NCBI RefSeq assembly: GCF_963576545.1
Contig: NC_083639.1
Span: 18,729,118 to 18,793,117, forward strand
Length of the DNA: 64,000 nucleotides
DNA from: Limanda limanda
Lineage: Eukaryota; Chordata; Actinopteri; Pleuronectiformes; Pleuronectidae
Direction: 5' to 3'
Shown: positions 51,832 to 64,000 of the stretch, in pieces
Position numbering within the stretch: position 1 is the first letter of the stretch
Layout: every line of letters starts with the position of its first letter
Made by a program: the position numbers and the translations under genes
Notes under the pieces: model-generated
Databases searched by the model: none
What the model was told of the DNA's origin: nothing
Seen by the model: only the letters and a program-made list of their open reading frames with translations

Positions 51832-54602
51832 CCTGCTGATCACTGTCCACCACATTAAGCACCACTCGTTCCCGCTCACACGCACAATCATCTCATCATA
51901 TGCAAAACAGGAGGCTCCCGGTGTGAAAAACAACAACAGGCGCACTAATGAAACACTCGCTTTTAATGTGCTTCTGAGTAGCATGTCATTTGTTGAAGAT
52001 GGAAAGATGTTGTTCTCTAAAAGCAACATCTTCTGGGGGGAGAAAGAGAACATGGACACACAGTAAAGTGCAGGTTACACTGCCGTCCACTCTGCTGCTG
52101 GTTACAGGAGGATGATGTCTACTTTATTTATAAACTTCTTTTTATAAACTCATTATTAACTTGTTCATAGTATTTCTAGGCATAAATTCTGATTGATTTT
52201 ATTTGTTTACAGCACATCGACACCGGCGTTGCCTCTAATCACCAAACACTCTCCTGAAATCTTTGTCTGTGTCTCCTGGCACTGCTTTTTCATCCTGGGA
52301 TGTTTGTTATCTTTTTGTTTGTTATATAAATGCTGTCTGTTGAAAGTTAGAAACATCATCAACATACTCTCACGCTTGCACTGAATACTGCTGTGATCTC
52401 ACATCAGCTCATTCGGACATTATAGTTTTACTGAGGGACCTTCTCAAACAGGAGATTATCTGGAGTTCAGTGAATGTCTGAAAGCAGCTATAGTCAAAGA
52501 CGGTAAAAATCGTCCCAGCTCTCAAGCTTCGTGGATTTTGTTTTAGTGGATTTTGTGTGAATAAAAACCTTCCTGGCAGAAGTAATATATATATTCAGTC
52601 AAAGTTGAGCCAAGACACTGTTCTGAGAACTAAGATTGGTGGTTCTAATGGGAAGTTGCGGTTCAAATGTTTCCATCCATGTCTTCTTACTTTCACTGTG
52701 ACTGTTCACACTGTAAAGAATTGTAGACAAATCTATTAAGTACATTGTATGCTTAATGCTCGCCTATATAGTGTATCGAAGTGGGTTTTTAGAACGCAGG
52801 GTGTACGAACCAGCGTTCATGTACTGCATTCTGCGTGGGGTTAGAATTCGGCACCAGAAACACCTCGATAAGAGCAAGTTAAAAAAAAGTATTACATTGA
52901 CAAATGGTGGTTGTACATTGGGTCAGTTGACTGGAGACTCCTCTGGTTGTCTGGCATCCTCAGATCGACAAGACTCCACATCCAGTGAAGCCCAAATAGC
53001 TTTAATGTGCTGTTGAAAGGGTCTTGATACATTTTCATAAGAACAGGGGAATTATCCTTTAAGGAGACAACAACCTTGATGAATTATGGAACTATAGCTA
53101 CAGATAAATGCTGATAGTGGACGTCTGCTGTGCTGATTTGTCAATAGAATTGGCTTTCGGTCACAGTTGCAGTCAATAGGACAACAGACAGGACTGGGAC
53201 CCGGGACAGATCCTTCAGTGGACTCATAATAACTAGACATATTCTGACAATGTGTTCGATAGACGCAGCACATTATCATGCCGTATTTGTCAGTGGCAAA
53301 TACAACAAAAGCCTCCACGTCTTGTGTACTTTACTCAGATTTACCCTCCAGTCCAGTCAGCAAACAAGCTCTGCAGAGGTTATTTACAGCAATAGTGAGT
53401 TCCGCAACGGTTAACACATTTGTTCTCCCTGAATGCTTCATTTATTAAACCGTGTCGGTGCAATTTGTTCACTTAGCGACATGCCTACCTATTTGTTCCT
53501 TTACGTGACAGTGTAGAGCTTCCTGTCAGGAGTGTTTTTGTTTCCTCTCAGTGTGCTTCCAGCATTCGAATGTGCTGAATACACAGAGTGTGCCCGGTTG
53601 GCTGAGGAAGGGAAGGGAAGGAGAGTAAGCAGACTGGAGTAAACAACGCTTTGGCTCTTTAAATAAAACATTTGTTTGTGATTGAAGCTTCATGATGTGA
53701 ACAGCATGACCTGTTTTACTGGGAGTCTCTAAACAGCCAGCCCGTCGCCCTCACAGAAACAGATCCCATCTCGCTACCCACAGACGCGCAGGCCTATTTA
53801 TATTGCATGAGAACAAATTCTTTGACAACTTGAGTGATAGATTTGTACAAGGTCTAAATGTTTTTCTCTTTCTCAGAGGCCCTGTCTGAGTGACATAAAT
53901 TGCTATTAATAAAAATTTTAACAATACATTGCAAATGAGTTTTTTCTGTTAACATGGCATGAGCACGAGCAAATGGTGCTTGTTGAGGGCTTCCTGGGAA
54001 TAAAGGGCGCTGCTGTCTGAGTCAACATTTGAAGAGAGGCTGTTGGGGAGGGAAGAAAGCATGTGGTGCTGTGCTTGTGTGTGGAATAACACAAAGAGTG
54101 AACAACTGAGACAACACAACCTAACAAACAGAATACATTTTCTGAAGGAATCGATCAAATTCTGCTGAAACAAAGAACCATTTAGAGGTGTTTAGATGCT
54201 CACCAGGCTGTTCACCACGCGCGGGGGATTTAATGAAAGATTCTCTCATGTTGTACTATGATGTTGGTTTTTTTTAAGCTCCACTCATTTACTTTTTAGC
54301 TTCTGTCATCTATAAATTGCCAAAATGTTCAACTCTATATGATGGAGCCTGTTATTCTAGAGAAGTGCAACTTTTCCTCTGTAAAGACTCAGTGTTCCTA
54401 ACTCGACCTAAAAATCGTTGTGAAAAATGTCTTCAGTATGTTTTGTTCATTATCCAGAGAAACAGATTCAGCCTCTGGTAAGAATGTGTAATTTTTCAGT
54501 AAATAGAGGACCACATATGGAATTCACCTCCATTCTATTGTTATGGAGTGTAGACTGTTAATTAGAAGATGAACAACATGACAGCAAAAGTGAAGGTGCC
54601 TC

Positions 54603-54738
54603 AGTCTATATATATATAGATCGTGGTGGCAGCTGATCGTGGATTGATATGGTGGATTATGGATCGTGGTCATGGATAGTGGTGATAAATAGTAATCGTG
54701 GTGGTTGATCATGATCGTGGTGGCGGCTGATCATGGAC
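54603..54738 (+). repeat. Degenerate GATCGTGG-type minisatellite
   Basis: Imperfect repeats of GATCGTGGTGG, CTGATCATGGA and TGGATTATGGATCG. Two blocks, near 54619 and 54714, share GATCGTGGTGGC.GCTGATC. Confidence 0.7.
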
Positions 54739-55449
54739 TATGATAACAACAAGACTGCTTGATTTACAATATGGCTACTCACATATTATACTATTAATGG
54801 CAATAACGCCTCCATTTCAGTTGTGATTGCATCTTCCATTATCTCTATCAAACATTTTCTTTTGTATAAATACTTTAAACGTGGACAAACCTTTCCATTA
54901 TGTTAAAATCAATGTTGTAACTGGACCTCTTATTTGACTGAAAAAGTCAAAGTAGTGGTCAGTTTCTTTTTCCGCAAAGATTATCTATTATTTTAAGCAG
55001 TTCCTATCACACTCCTTCTTGTTCAAGTGCACATTTTTCCAGTATGTTTGGTTTTAATTGGTTATTTGATGCTATAAAATCAGGGTGAAACGCTCTGATT
55101 GACAGCTGAGACTGACTCACGATGGGTCAAGCACATGCATCAGCGGGACCTCGCTGCCGCTGCTCCACATCATGATTGCTGCTGACCCCATATGTGTAAG
55201 ATGGCAGCTTCGTATCTTGATTACTTTGGCTCCATTTCTGGATAGCGGGAGGATGTGGAGACACGACATCAATATCTATAAGCATATTATAATTAGTGTC
55301 TATTCTGTGTTAAGTTCAAAGCTACATCTAGGCGTAGATGTAAATTTCGAAACTTCTCTGTACATTTTTGTGTTTATTTCTCAATCTCCTCTTTCATTGG
55401 TTCAGTCCTCATTAAAGGCTGGCTGCGCTGTGCTGAGTGTGCGCACAGA

Positions 55450-55610
<161 letters not shown>

Positions 55611-57959
55611 CTGCAGGAGGCCGGCTGACAGCAGCAGGCCAGGATTCCACAGCTGCCTTCTCCTTCTCCCCTCTTCGTGTTTTGCCTTCTCACTTTGTGC
55701 TGAAATAATTAACTACGTGCATGTTTGAAGGCGGGATTACAGTTGTCTAATTGTAGTGAGGGTTGTCATGGAGACTATCAGGATATCGGTGAATAAACAG
55801 CCTTACTTGGCAGTGTTTGGCTAAAATGGGGCTTTGTGCAGATGTCAGACACAGATTTATGATGGTGAAACAGATTATGTTTGGCAGGAAAATCAATAGG
55901 CTGACCACTCTGGACTGGCTGCTTATTTTGATAAACAGCTCTGTGGATGTAACCTGCCCAGAAGCTTGTCTCCTCATCTGTTTGCTCTGAAAGCTGAATT
56001 AGCTCTGAATTAATGCAAAAGTTTACTTTCCACAGCAGTGTTGCCGTCAGGTTCAGAGTTTTGCACACATTTACTATTTACTGCTGTAAGGCTTGTGAAT
56101 TCGTAATACTGTCCAAAATATACAGCAATATGCAAAATTAACAACATTACAATGTTAGTTTGATAAATTTACTTAAATGACAAATAAATGTTTTTCCTTT
56201 AGGTAACTAGAATCCTATTACAGAAATATTTAAAACATACAGAGATATTTGTCAAAGCAAGTAAAACTGACCAATAAAAGTAAGGTCTGTGTATATCTCA
56301 TTTACAGGTAATATGCGGAGAAATTGTGATGAAATTTATTATTGAATCATGAAGAATTTATGGAAATTATTAACCGACATCGGGAAAATAAGATACAGTT
56401 TTTTGTTTTTATTAGAACTACATCCAGAAGTCAAAGAGAAAAAAACTGACAGCAAAAGGTTCATGACAACCACAGTCAGTTATTATGTGACGTTTAATTC
56501 TAATGTTGGTGACATATTGTTTGTGTCTGCACCGACGGGGATATGATTAATAGTTGTGATGGTGGAAGTTGTCGTGGACAGATATAAACTAAAACTAAAA
56601 ACTAAAAAACAACGTAAGAAAAATGATAAAACCCCAAAATGCTGCTTTGCTGAATATAGTAGTTATTGTTATTGTCAGATAATTTCATCTGGACTTACTC
56701 CATACGTCAAACATGATTAAAAACATAAAACCAAAGTTTTTCATTATGTAATAATGATTATACTGTATTTCAGTGAGACAGTATGTTTCAGTCAGAAGCT
56801 ACTACTCTTATTTTGAAATAGAAGCTTGGAACAGCTCACAGAGGGATCGTCGGCTCATAACTCTTCTCCCTCCTGGGCCGTTCAAATCGATTGGAAAGCT
56901 TGATGCTATTGGTCACTGTAAATTTCTTATGTTTTTATCAAAGCGGTGTCATTGATTTTGACATAACTCCTGCTGCTGTGGGATCTGTGAGAACTGTGAG
57001 AGACGGTCGCGATGCAGCACCGACATCACTGATGCTCAGCTGATCTACACAGTATTAAGTAATAAACCTTAAAAAAAACATAAATCATTTAATTTGTCAT
57101 TCAATTATAAACACAAGCTGTCATCAGCCTTGCCCAAATATGCAAATGCAATTTAAGTCACTGAAGTCCACACTACAATCTTGTTTTTTTTACCTTAAAT
57201 ACTGAAAAAAATTATCAAGACATTCCATCAAGTGAGGTCTTGAAAGCATTAACTGCTGGAAAATTTGAAGAGAATAAATGTTTGCATATTTAAAAAAATC
57301 CCACTGTGTCCCTGGACTCCAGGACAACATGTTTAGGAGCTGGAGGAATGCAGTTATCTGAAGTTTCATCTAAGGTCCAGATGTAGTGAGGCCCTCACTA
57401 GGCCCTGTAATCAACACTTAATCCCTATTCATGCATTAAGAGAGAAGGATATGTCTTTAATATATTCACTTCCTACACATGCCTGCAAACTTTAAAACGA
57501 GTTCAGTTAACAGTCAGGAGAGGAACATTCCAGGAACAGGAAGTCAATAATGCCGGTATCCCCCTCAGGGTGCACATTCCCATTGTTGTGAGCCAGGTTA
57601 ATGTACTTCAAACTAGGTTTATTATACTGCAGTGTACAATAGGGAGGCTGAGGAGTGCAGCGGTCAAGTGGTGTAGGTGAGAGAGGCGGCTGATCACTGA
57701 GGTTATGAGGAGTAAAGACTCAGATACAGAAACATTTATCTGTTTGTGTGAAGCATTGTTCAGATATATGAGGAATCCTGACCTGACTGTAACCACCTGT
57801 GGAAATCAAGAGTTTTACAAGCAGTGTTTTTAAATAGACCCTATAAACGCTGATGCTTTGTTGTTATGTTGTTTTACTTTTAAATAGCCAGCAGAAATCA
57901 GGTAACTGCAGCCTGATAATTGGTCTGTGGAGATTCTCAGACTTCCAGGTCATGAAATA

Positions 57960-58330
57960 TCCAAGTGCTAAAAACAGGTCAACTGGACTTGGTTGAGTTT
58001 CTTAAAGAGGTTTCGGCTCTCATCCAAGAGGCTTCTTCAGTTCTAACTGACTGTTACCTGAGAGGCGGCACCCATCCTGCTGTTGGTTTGTTGGGAGTTG
58101 TTGGGAGCCTTTGCCCCACCCACCCCCTGAGAGTCATGTGTCCTAGGGTGTGAGTTGTAGGTAATCTTCCTTGTGATGGAAGTCAAGACTGTATTATATT
58201 TGGCTGATAGGTGGCGTCTTAGACCTCCTCCTCTGTTCAGAGATGGTTTCTCTAGTTTGATGTAGATGGTGTCCTTCACTCCTCTTTCAAACCATCTGTC
58301 GTCCCTGGCCAAAATAAAACCCCACTGCTT
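57960..58330 (-). mobile_element. Penelope-like retroelement remnant (GIY-YIG endonuclease end)
   Basis: The minus strand at 58312-58150 encodes DDRWFERGVKDTIYIKLE followed by KPSLNRGGGLRRHLS, which I recognise as the C-terminal part of the GIY-YIG endonuclease of Penelope-like elements in fish. The remaining plus-strand segment at 57975-58050 (CAACTGGACTTGGTTGAG, ATCCAAGAGGCTTCTTCAG) is the usual downstream untranslated part. The reverse transcriptase is absent, so this is a 5'-truncated dead copy. Confidence 0.7.
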
Positions 58331-58686
58331 TTAAACAGAAAACAGCCAAACATCTGTCTCAGATCTTTGTCCCCATATTCCCACTAATTTGTACCAGATC
58401 TCGTTCCTTCCAGGAAACTTTCAAATACACTAGTCAGAAATCAAAAAACGCAATAAAAGTATGGTATTACAGAATATCAAGTATACTTTAGAATAGATAA
58501 TAATAATATGTCAAGTAAAAGCAACCTCTGCATCATTTTTTGACAGATGACAAAATTAGAATGTTTTACTGAACACATTACTCCATGAATCAGTGCTACC
58601 TGGATATTTCTTAATTTTCTTGATTACAAAAACTAGTTTCGTGGTCATAAACCACCCACAATGCCGCTGCACTTTGTTTTTGATCA

Positions 58687-58907
58687 TAGCTGTGTCCAAA
58701 TTCAGGGGCCTCATCCTTCATTGGCTATATTCGTAGACCGATTGCTAGGCTGTCGAATTAAGTGCCCTGACGAATGCAGCCGATAAATGTGTCCTTCCAG
58801 CCCGAGCAACTGAGGATCCACCGGGTTGTTCCTTCCCGGCCCAAAAGTCGTCGGCTGCGTAGACCGAGTTCTCGGCAGGATGCGGCCGCTGAATTGAGAC
58901 ACATCTC
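58687..58907. mobile_element. hAT-like MITE, about 220 bp
   Basis: The left end TAGCTGTGTCCAAATTCAGG pairs with the right end CCGCTGAATTGAGACACATC. The ends match those of the element at 49364-49878, so both belong to one family; this is an internally deleted form. It includes CCTTCCAGCCCGAGCAACTG and CCTTCCCGGCCC as imperfect internal inverted parts. Confidence 0.6.
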
Positions 58908-61900
58908 ATGACTGTTCAATTTAGCCCACAGTTGTCGATGGGGTCCACTGGAGTCAACCTCCCCACTCAGCTGGCCCGGGGGTCAGAAGGGGGCTTTTAG
59001 GCTCCACTGAGGGGCCTGCTGCTCATCAATATTGCAAAGGGATAAAGTAGACTGGTGGTTAAGCACGGGTGTGTCGAAGCCTAATCAACCGTCACTGTGC
59101 TCCAAACCAGGAGTGAAACAAGGATATAGATTTAGGGACACACTTCACCACTGTTGTTTAATAATATATGAGGAAATATATGGCTCCTATAGAAACTCAC
59201 CTAAGGGTCAGGAGATAAATACATCTGATAATACATCACACTGGTTTTGAGATGTCAGTCAGTCTGTGACAGCTCACACCACACAATATTATATCAAGAA
59301 TCAACTGTAAAGCACTTGACTGATGTGGCTTGGCTTATTCTTTCATGGACTCCCACAACCTCCTGTTCGTGACGTGTTTCTATTCGACAACAGCAGAGGA
59401 ATGTAAGCGGCAGCTCAAAGGAATTGAGAGATTACCTTTATTTCAATTATAAAGTACACTGCGTATGACTGGCTTTGAACACAGCGGGGGGACCGAAGCC
59501 CTGCACGGTTTTTGTTCATTACGATGTGGTACCTCAGCAACGGCCTACAGTGCCACAATAAAAGACCAATGAACGGTGCACATCCTGTATTGATTTGTTT
59601 GCTGAATATCAGAGTGAATTTTCAGATGTATTTATAATAGGCTTATTAAAGCAGCCTTTGATCTAAAGAATACAACAACAACAGAATAGTCTATGTTGTT
59701 TGCAACTTAAATCCACTGTGGTAAAAATGTCAATATGAACTGGGGGGTTTTCAGCGGTATTCAATTACTTTTCCTTTTAATCATAGAATGTAATCACTTT
59801 CACAGGTGGGGGGTGGGCTCAGTGTGCTTATTCTCTTCTATGATTGAAGCAAAGCTGTCCATCCACTGGCATTAGTCCAGATATGACCTTCTTTTGTAAA
59901 TGAAATATTCTTTTTGAAATACAAACAGCTTTAATTATTGAAACTGACAATGTGTTTGACTTTGAAAGACTGTCAGCTGTTGACATTGGATAAAGAAACA
60001 GAGAATTGTGGGGGATTTCTGCTCTCGGCACTTGTGCGATGGAGACACTTTTTGGAGGTGACTCGTCCGCTCTGAGAGTTATTGAGGCGGACGACCGCAA
60101 AGACAAGAGATCTGATGAATTGATGATTAATGTGAGAGGGTTTAAAGTAAGGATGAGGATCAACTCTCTCTGCGCTTGTTTTTTTAAAATGATGCTCAAG
60201 TGGAGTCAAATGAAAGAACAAATAAGAAATACAATATCAAGTGAAACTCGAGGGACACTCACTGTCACATTATTCATTGGGGAGGGGAAATAAATTGCTA
60301 GTTGAAGCGATAGCAAATTCAAATGGAATGAAATTCAAGTAAAAGTGAGGAGATCATTTGGAGCGCCATTTACTGGACAATAAGGACACTGAGGTAAATG
60401 ACAGTTATACACAATGAGATGTTTTATGTGGACTGGAAATGAAGTATACTACTTCATTCAAGAAATCATACAGGCCAAGGACATCTAATCATTGTGGATG
60501 AATACAAACAAATATATGGCTGCTCGATGTGTGGTCAATGTGCAACACTGCATAGTGGATAACTATAGGTAACACTGTTAACAATTGCTTTCAATGTAAA
60601 ATAGCTCAAACCTCCTCAAACAGTTACTAAAAGTATGTGAATTAGCATATTCATGACGCCATCACATCCTATACGCCCTTTGGCTTGTACGTCTGTTTGC
60701 TTTTCTCCTCCTCTCTTTACTCACATATACATTATTTTAATCAAATTGAATTTCCAATAAAGCAGTTCCTGTTTTCTGCAACAGAACAAATACGAAACAT
60801 TGACAGAAACATAGTCCATAGAGAAAACAGTTAGTGAAAGACATGTACATGCCCCTAACACCCTTCTCTGTGTAGATCAGCAGAGATATTGCAGCATTAC
60901 TTGTGTGACAGAGCAGCAGCAGGTGTTTCCTCGGATATGTTGTTGTGATGTTACTATAAGACAGTTGTGTTTTACAAAGCTTTTCACAATTGTGTCGACC
61001 CACGATTCGGAATCTGGACAAAGTCTTGACCTGAAAGAAAAAAATCACTGCTTGAACTGCAGCACCATTTTGTGTCGTCAATTAGCTGCAGGTGCAAACC
61101 AGTAAAATATAGAGGTCAACGCTTTGTAACTTTGTTTGCAAAACAGAGCATCATTCAATTCATAAACGAATTTAATCTAAATTTAAAATAAAATAAAATG
61201 TTCATGAAAAAGTGAAATGGTGATCAGATACAAGAAGTTATTTCAGTGATATTTCACAGTTAATAAATGAAAGTCTTCTGATCATCACCCTTCTCCACAT
61301 ATCTTTCCATCCTGCGTGGCATGATGTACATGTGTGGCTTTTTTTAGCCAAGAATCTGTTGTCCATATTTAAGAAAACTTGGTCTGAACCCAAGAATATC
61401 ATTTGGCTTGGCAGGCCTCTCAAGGCAAACAGTTGCTACTGCCTTCTTCGTCTGTAGATGAGAAAACTGAAACAAATTTACACTCCTCATGGATCCAGTC
61501 ACTTGGAATTACAGAGCGAGACGATCTATAAACACTTCTCTCTGGTGGACAGCCGTACCTGTTTCATATTAAGTCTATAAGAGTCGTGGTTATCTTTAGT
61601 TTTTCAGATGTGGCGCGGTGGGTTTTCTTTAGGCTTTGTAATGGGGTCCACACTGACTTCATGTGCTAGAAGAAACTGCAGCCGGAGGTTATTGGATCCT
61701 TTGCTTAGAAACCTGCTGGTGAGAAGATTTGATAAAGCTACAGATAGTGGAGGGGACGCTGTGTGATTCCCACTAGCGTCACTGTTGGTCATGCCTCCAC
61801 TCCCTGCCTTACTGATGCTATATCCACACTACGACTTTTTCATTGGATAATGTATCAACATCGCTACAGATACATCTGGCTTACACACTACTCCGGAGTT

Positions 61901-61991
61901 TTAGAATCGCTAAAACAGAAAAGTTTGGAAAAGCTGCTGGTTTAGTCTGGACGAGCAGAAATGGAGATGTTTGAAAACAATGACATAGACA
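58908..61991. other. Non-coding interval
   Basis: No supported gene. Open frames of 60-125 codons near 59828-60293 and 60737-61105 lack motifs. The A-rich tracts and 61600-61810 have a repeat-like look but were not classified. Confidence 0.4.
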
Positions 61992-61999
61992 CTCACAAC
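61992..61999 (+). repeat. Left target-site duplication CTCACAAC
   Basis: Identical to 62469-62476. Confidence 0.85.
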
Positions 62000-62468
62000 C
62001 ATAGATATCATATATAAACACTAGATGTCTCGGCCGCGTTGCCGGCCAACAGAGTCGAACGTCACCACATGGCAGCCATCTTGCTGAGGGCTGCTCGCTT
62101 ACCCATAACAATGTGTTGTAGTGGTGCGTACTTTTTTAATAACCATAACTTTCTCAATTTTCAACCAATTTTTAAACTGTTTGGTTTGTTATAAACGTCA
62201 GAGAAGTAGTTATGACACTGCATAAATTATTAAATTGTTTAGAAAAATAAACAATTTAACATAAATTATTAAATTGTTTAGAAAAATAAACAATTTAACA
62301 TAAACAGTTGAAAAATCGGTTGAAAATTGAGCAAGTTATGGTTATTTAAAAAGTACGCACCACTACAACACAATGTTATGGGTGAGCGGGCCGCCCTCAG
62401 CAAGATGGCCGCAATGTGGTGACGTTCGACTCCATTGGCCGAGGCATCTAGCCTTATATATGTCTATG
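62000..62468. mobile_element. 469-bp MITE with perfect 8-bp target duplication
   Basis: The element starts CATAGATATCATATATAA and ends TTATATATGTCTATG. It is flanked by identical CTCACAAC at 61992-61999 and 62469-62476. Long imperfect inverted arms include GTCGAACGTCACCACAT and GCCATCTTGCTGAGGGC, then CCCATAACA and TGTTGTAGTGGTGCGTAC. An 8-bp duplication fits the hAT superfamily. It has no coding capacity. The centre holds a 39-bp unit repeated twice. Confidence 0.85.
62222..62299 (+). repeat. 39-bp tandem duplication inside the MITE
   Basis: Two exact copies of a 39-bp unit that itself contains an inverted pair (AAATTGTTTA / TAAACAATTT). Confidence 0.9.
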
Positions 62469-62476
62469 CTCACAAC
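62469..62476 (+). repeat. Right target-site duplication CTCACAAC
   Basis: Identical to 61992-61999. Confidence 0.85.
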
Positions 62477-64000
62477 TGCTTGCTGTGTGGTTGCTTGATA
62501 TGCATTTTCAGGCCAAAATCCTTGTGTGGACAGAGAATGTTTTAGAAGTGACAGCCCCTCAACTGCCAAAGAAAACTAATGAATTTCTCTTTCCTCTTTG
62601 TTTTGAAGAGGAGCCGTGAAGGTGCAATGTATAGAGCAGGCAGAGCAAACTAAGCCGCTCAGAGTTGAAACTCATCAATGTTAGACGATCTGTCGTGCAC
62701 TCTGACTGCAGCGTTTGCTTAAAGCACCGTTCCACATTAGACCAGAGCTGTGAAACAGTTTGATTTGTGCAAATATGATTCATACATAAAAAAATGATCA
62801 TGCTGTTAGTAATGTTTTCCTTTTTATGGAATCCGAGGCACCGGAGGTTATTTTACAACTGGGACTTCTTTCCTGAACGGGTTGTCGAATAAGCCTTATA
62901 TAAAACCTCCCCACACACAGCGCATGAAAACATCAGTAAATTTTAAATATTTATAAATCGTTTTACTGAAGAAAAGCTGGTGGAGCAGCGAGCTGTCAGC
63001 AGATGTGTCGGTGGCAGAGAGAATAGAGGAGTTTTCCTCCTCTATCGAGGGAAGACAATGCCGAAGTTCTTCTGAGGGCCATGGTTTCCATCAGCGGCTT
63101 GCTGCACGCCAGCGGCAGGCGCACTGGTTTGGCCCGATCACTAGACAGGAGACAGAGGGAGGGCAGGTCATACATTTCTATTAGTTTAGGATTTCATACA
63201 TCGCTGGAGAATGGACTGAACGCATTTATCCACGGCCGCTGCTCTGCCAAGACGAAGCCCCGACTGTTACGCAACCTGAAAGACGGGACTGATGGGAAAG
63301 AGGATCAGTTTATTCACTGTCAACACAAAACAAAACCACTTGTTGTAATATGACATCTCCTTAATTTTAACTTTATGGTGCACAACACCACTAACAAGGG
63401 CAAACAAAGTGGAGATTGTTCAAGTCTTGTGCGAATTTTGCTAATTTGAGGGAAAGTTAAACCAACAAATGTGAATAAATAAACAACCCTGTTCCTCCAA
63501 AGACTCCATTCTTCTACATTTCATGCACCGCGGTGGCTAATTATAGCCTTAAGACAGGCGCTTTGATGCATTTTCCCTCAGCGGGAATCTCTGGCTTCTC
63601 TTTTCCTGAAAGCGCTTTACTGTTGCTCCGGAGGTAAACTGCCTGATGGCGCACAGCAGGTTCTGATCACTCTGAGCATATAGTGCATTTATCTGTGTGT
63701 GTAAGGCAGAGGAGGCGATTGAGAGAGAGTTGACCCGATGTGGTCTGTGTTGTGTAATGGCAAGAGAACTGACACTTCCCCCGTCTACATCTTTATGCCC
63801 ATTGGAGACGTTTGAAGCCCTGGAAAGGCAAACCGCAACCCGAGCTGGCAGGGAGAGCGCGTCTCCACAGCAGAAAATAAAACCTTCCTGGTTCAACTTT
63901 GCGGACTGTCAGCGGTGTGGCCCTCCACGTCTGCCATTGGCAGGCCGTTTAGCGTGTGTGCAGCGCGAGCCCAAGATCAACAGCGAAGAAGGGGAAACCA
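62477..64000. other. Non-coding right edge
   Basis: No supported gene. The last 1 kb rises in GC and CpG content and could approach a regulatory region outside the window. Open frames at 63081-63353 (plus) and 63549-63896 (minus) have no recognisable motif. Confidence 0.35.

Noticed and set aside
53052..53318. 88-codon cysteine-rich minus-strand open frame
   Set aside because: Overlaps the end of a DNA-transposon-like repeat (TTAAAGGATAATTCC); the cysteines follow no known spacing.

Overview
The window looks like gene-poor euchromatic DNA from a teleost fish, probably a percomorph. It is AT-rich, has long stretches with no coding signal, spliced exons with GT-AG borders, abundant (CA)n microsatellites, and several interspersed repeats of kinds I associate with teleost genomes (hAT-like MITEs, a Penelope-like fragment, elements ending in TTAAAGG..ATAGTT). 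There is no bacterial-style gene packing; almost all open reading frames are chance.

Layout. 1-9.9 kb: non-coding, with one DNA-transposon-like repeat at about 6.54-7.04 kb and several TAAT-rich blocks that could be enhancers. 9.9-16.1 kb: the one gene I can name, on the minus strand. Three coding exons join in compatible phase into a 175-residue protein with a C-terminal I-mfa-like domain, most likely mdfic2 (MyoD family inhibitor domain containing 2). In human, MDFIC2 lies between MITF and FOXP1, so the surrounding desert would be the mitf-foxp1 interval (inference from synteny). 18.9-19.2 kb: a coding-like, unrecognised minus-strand exon broken by a one-base shift in a 9-base homopolymer. 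19.2-31.1 kb: non-coding with scattered repeats.

31.1-38.4 kb: the outstanding object. It is a 7,231-bp palindrome made of two 3,437-bp arms, nearly identical (five single-base differences noticed by eye), separated by a 357-bp centre and flanked by a perfect 7-bp direct repeat (CTAATAA). Its ends are CAACCC...GGGTTG. Each arm carries the same candidate spliced transcription unit, so two copies converge on the centre, each with an AATAAA signal near the spacer. I read it as a giant foldback transposon whose terminal inverted repeats contain a gene. No transposase was recognised.

38.4-64 kb: non-coding again, with microsatellites (including about 78 CA units at 55.45 kb and a 25-base G run at 51.8 kb), two related hAT-like MITEs (49.4 and 58.7 kb), a Penelope-like endonuclease remnant (58.0-58.3 kb, minus), and a 469-bp MITE with a perfect 8-bp target duplication (62.0-62.5 kb), apparently nested in an older repeat.

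Only mdfic2 is likely to be a working host gene. Everything else is mobile DNA, simple repeats or possible regulatory sequence.
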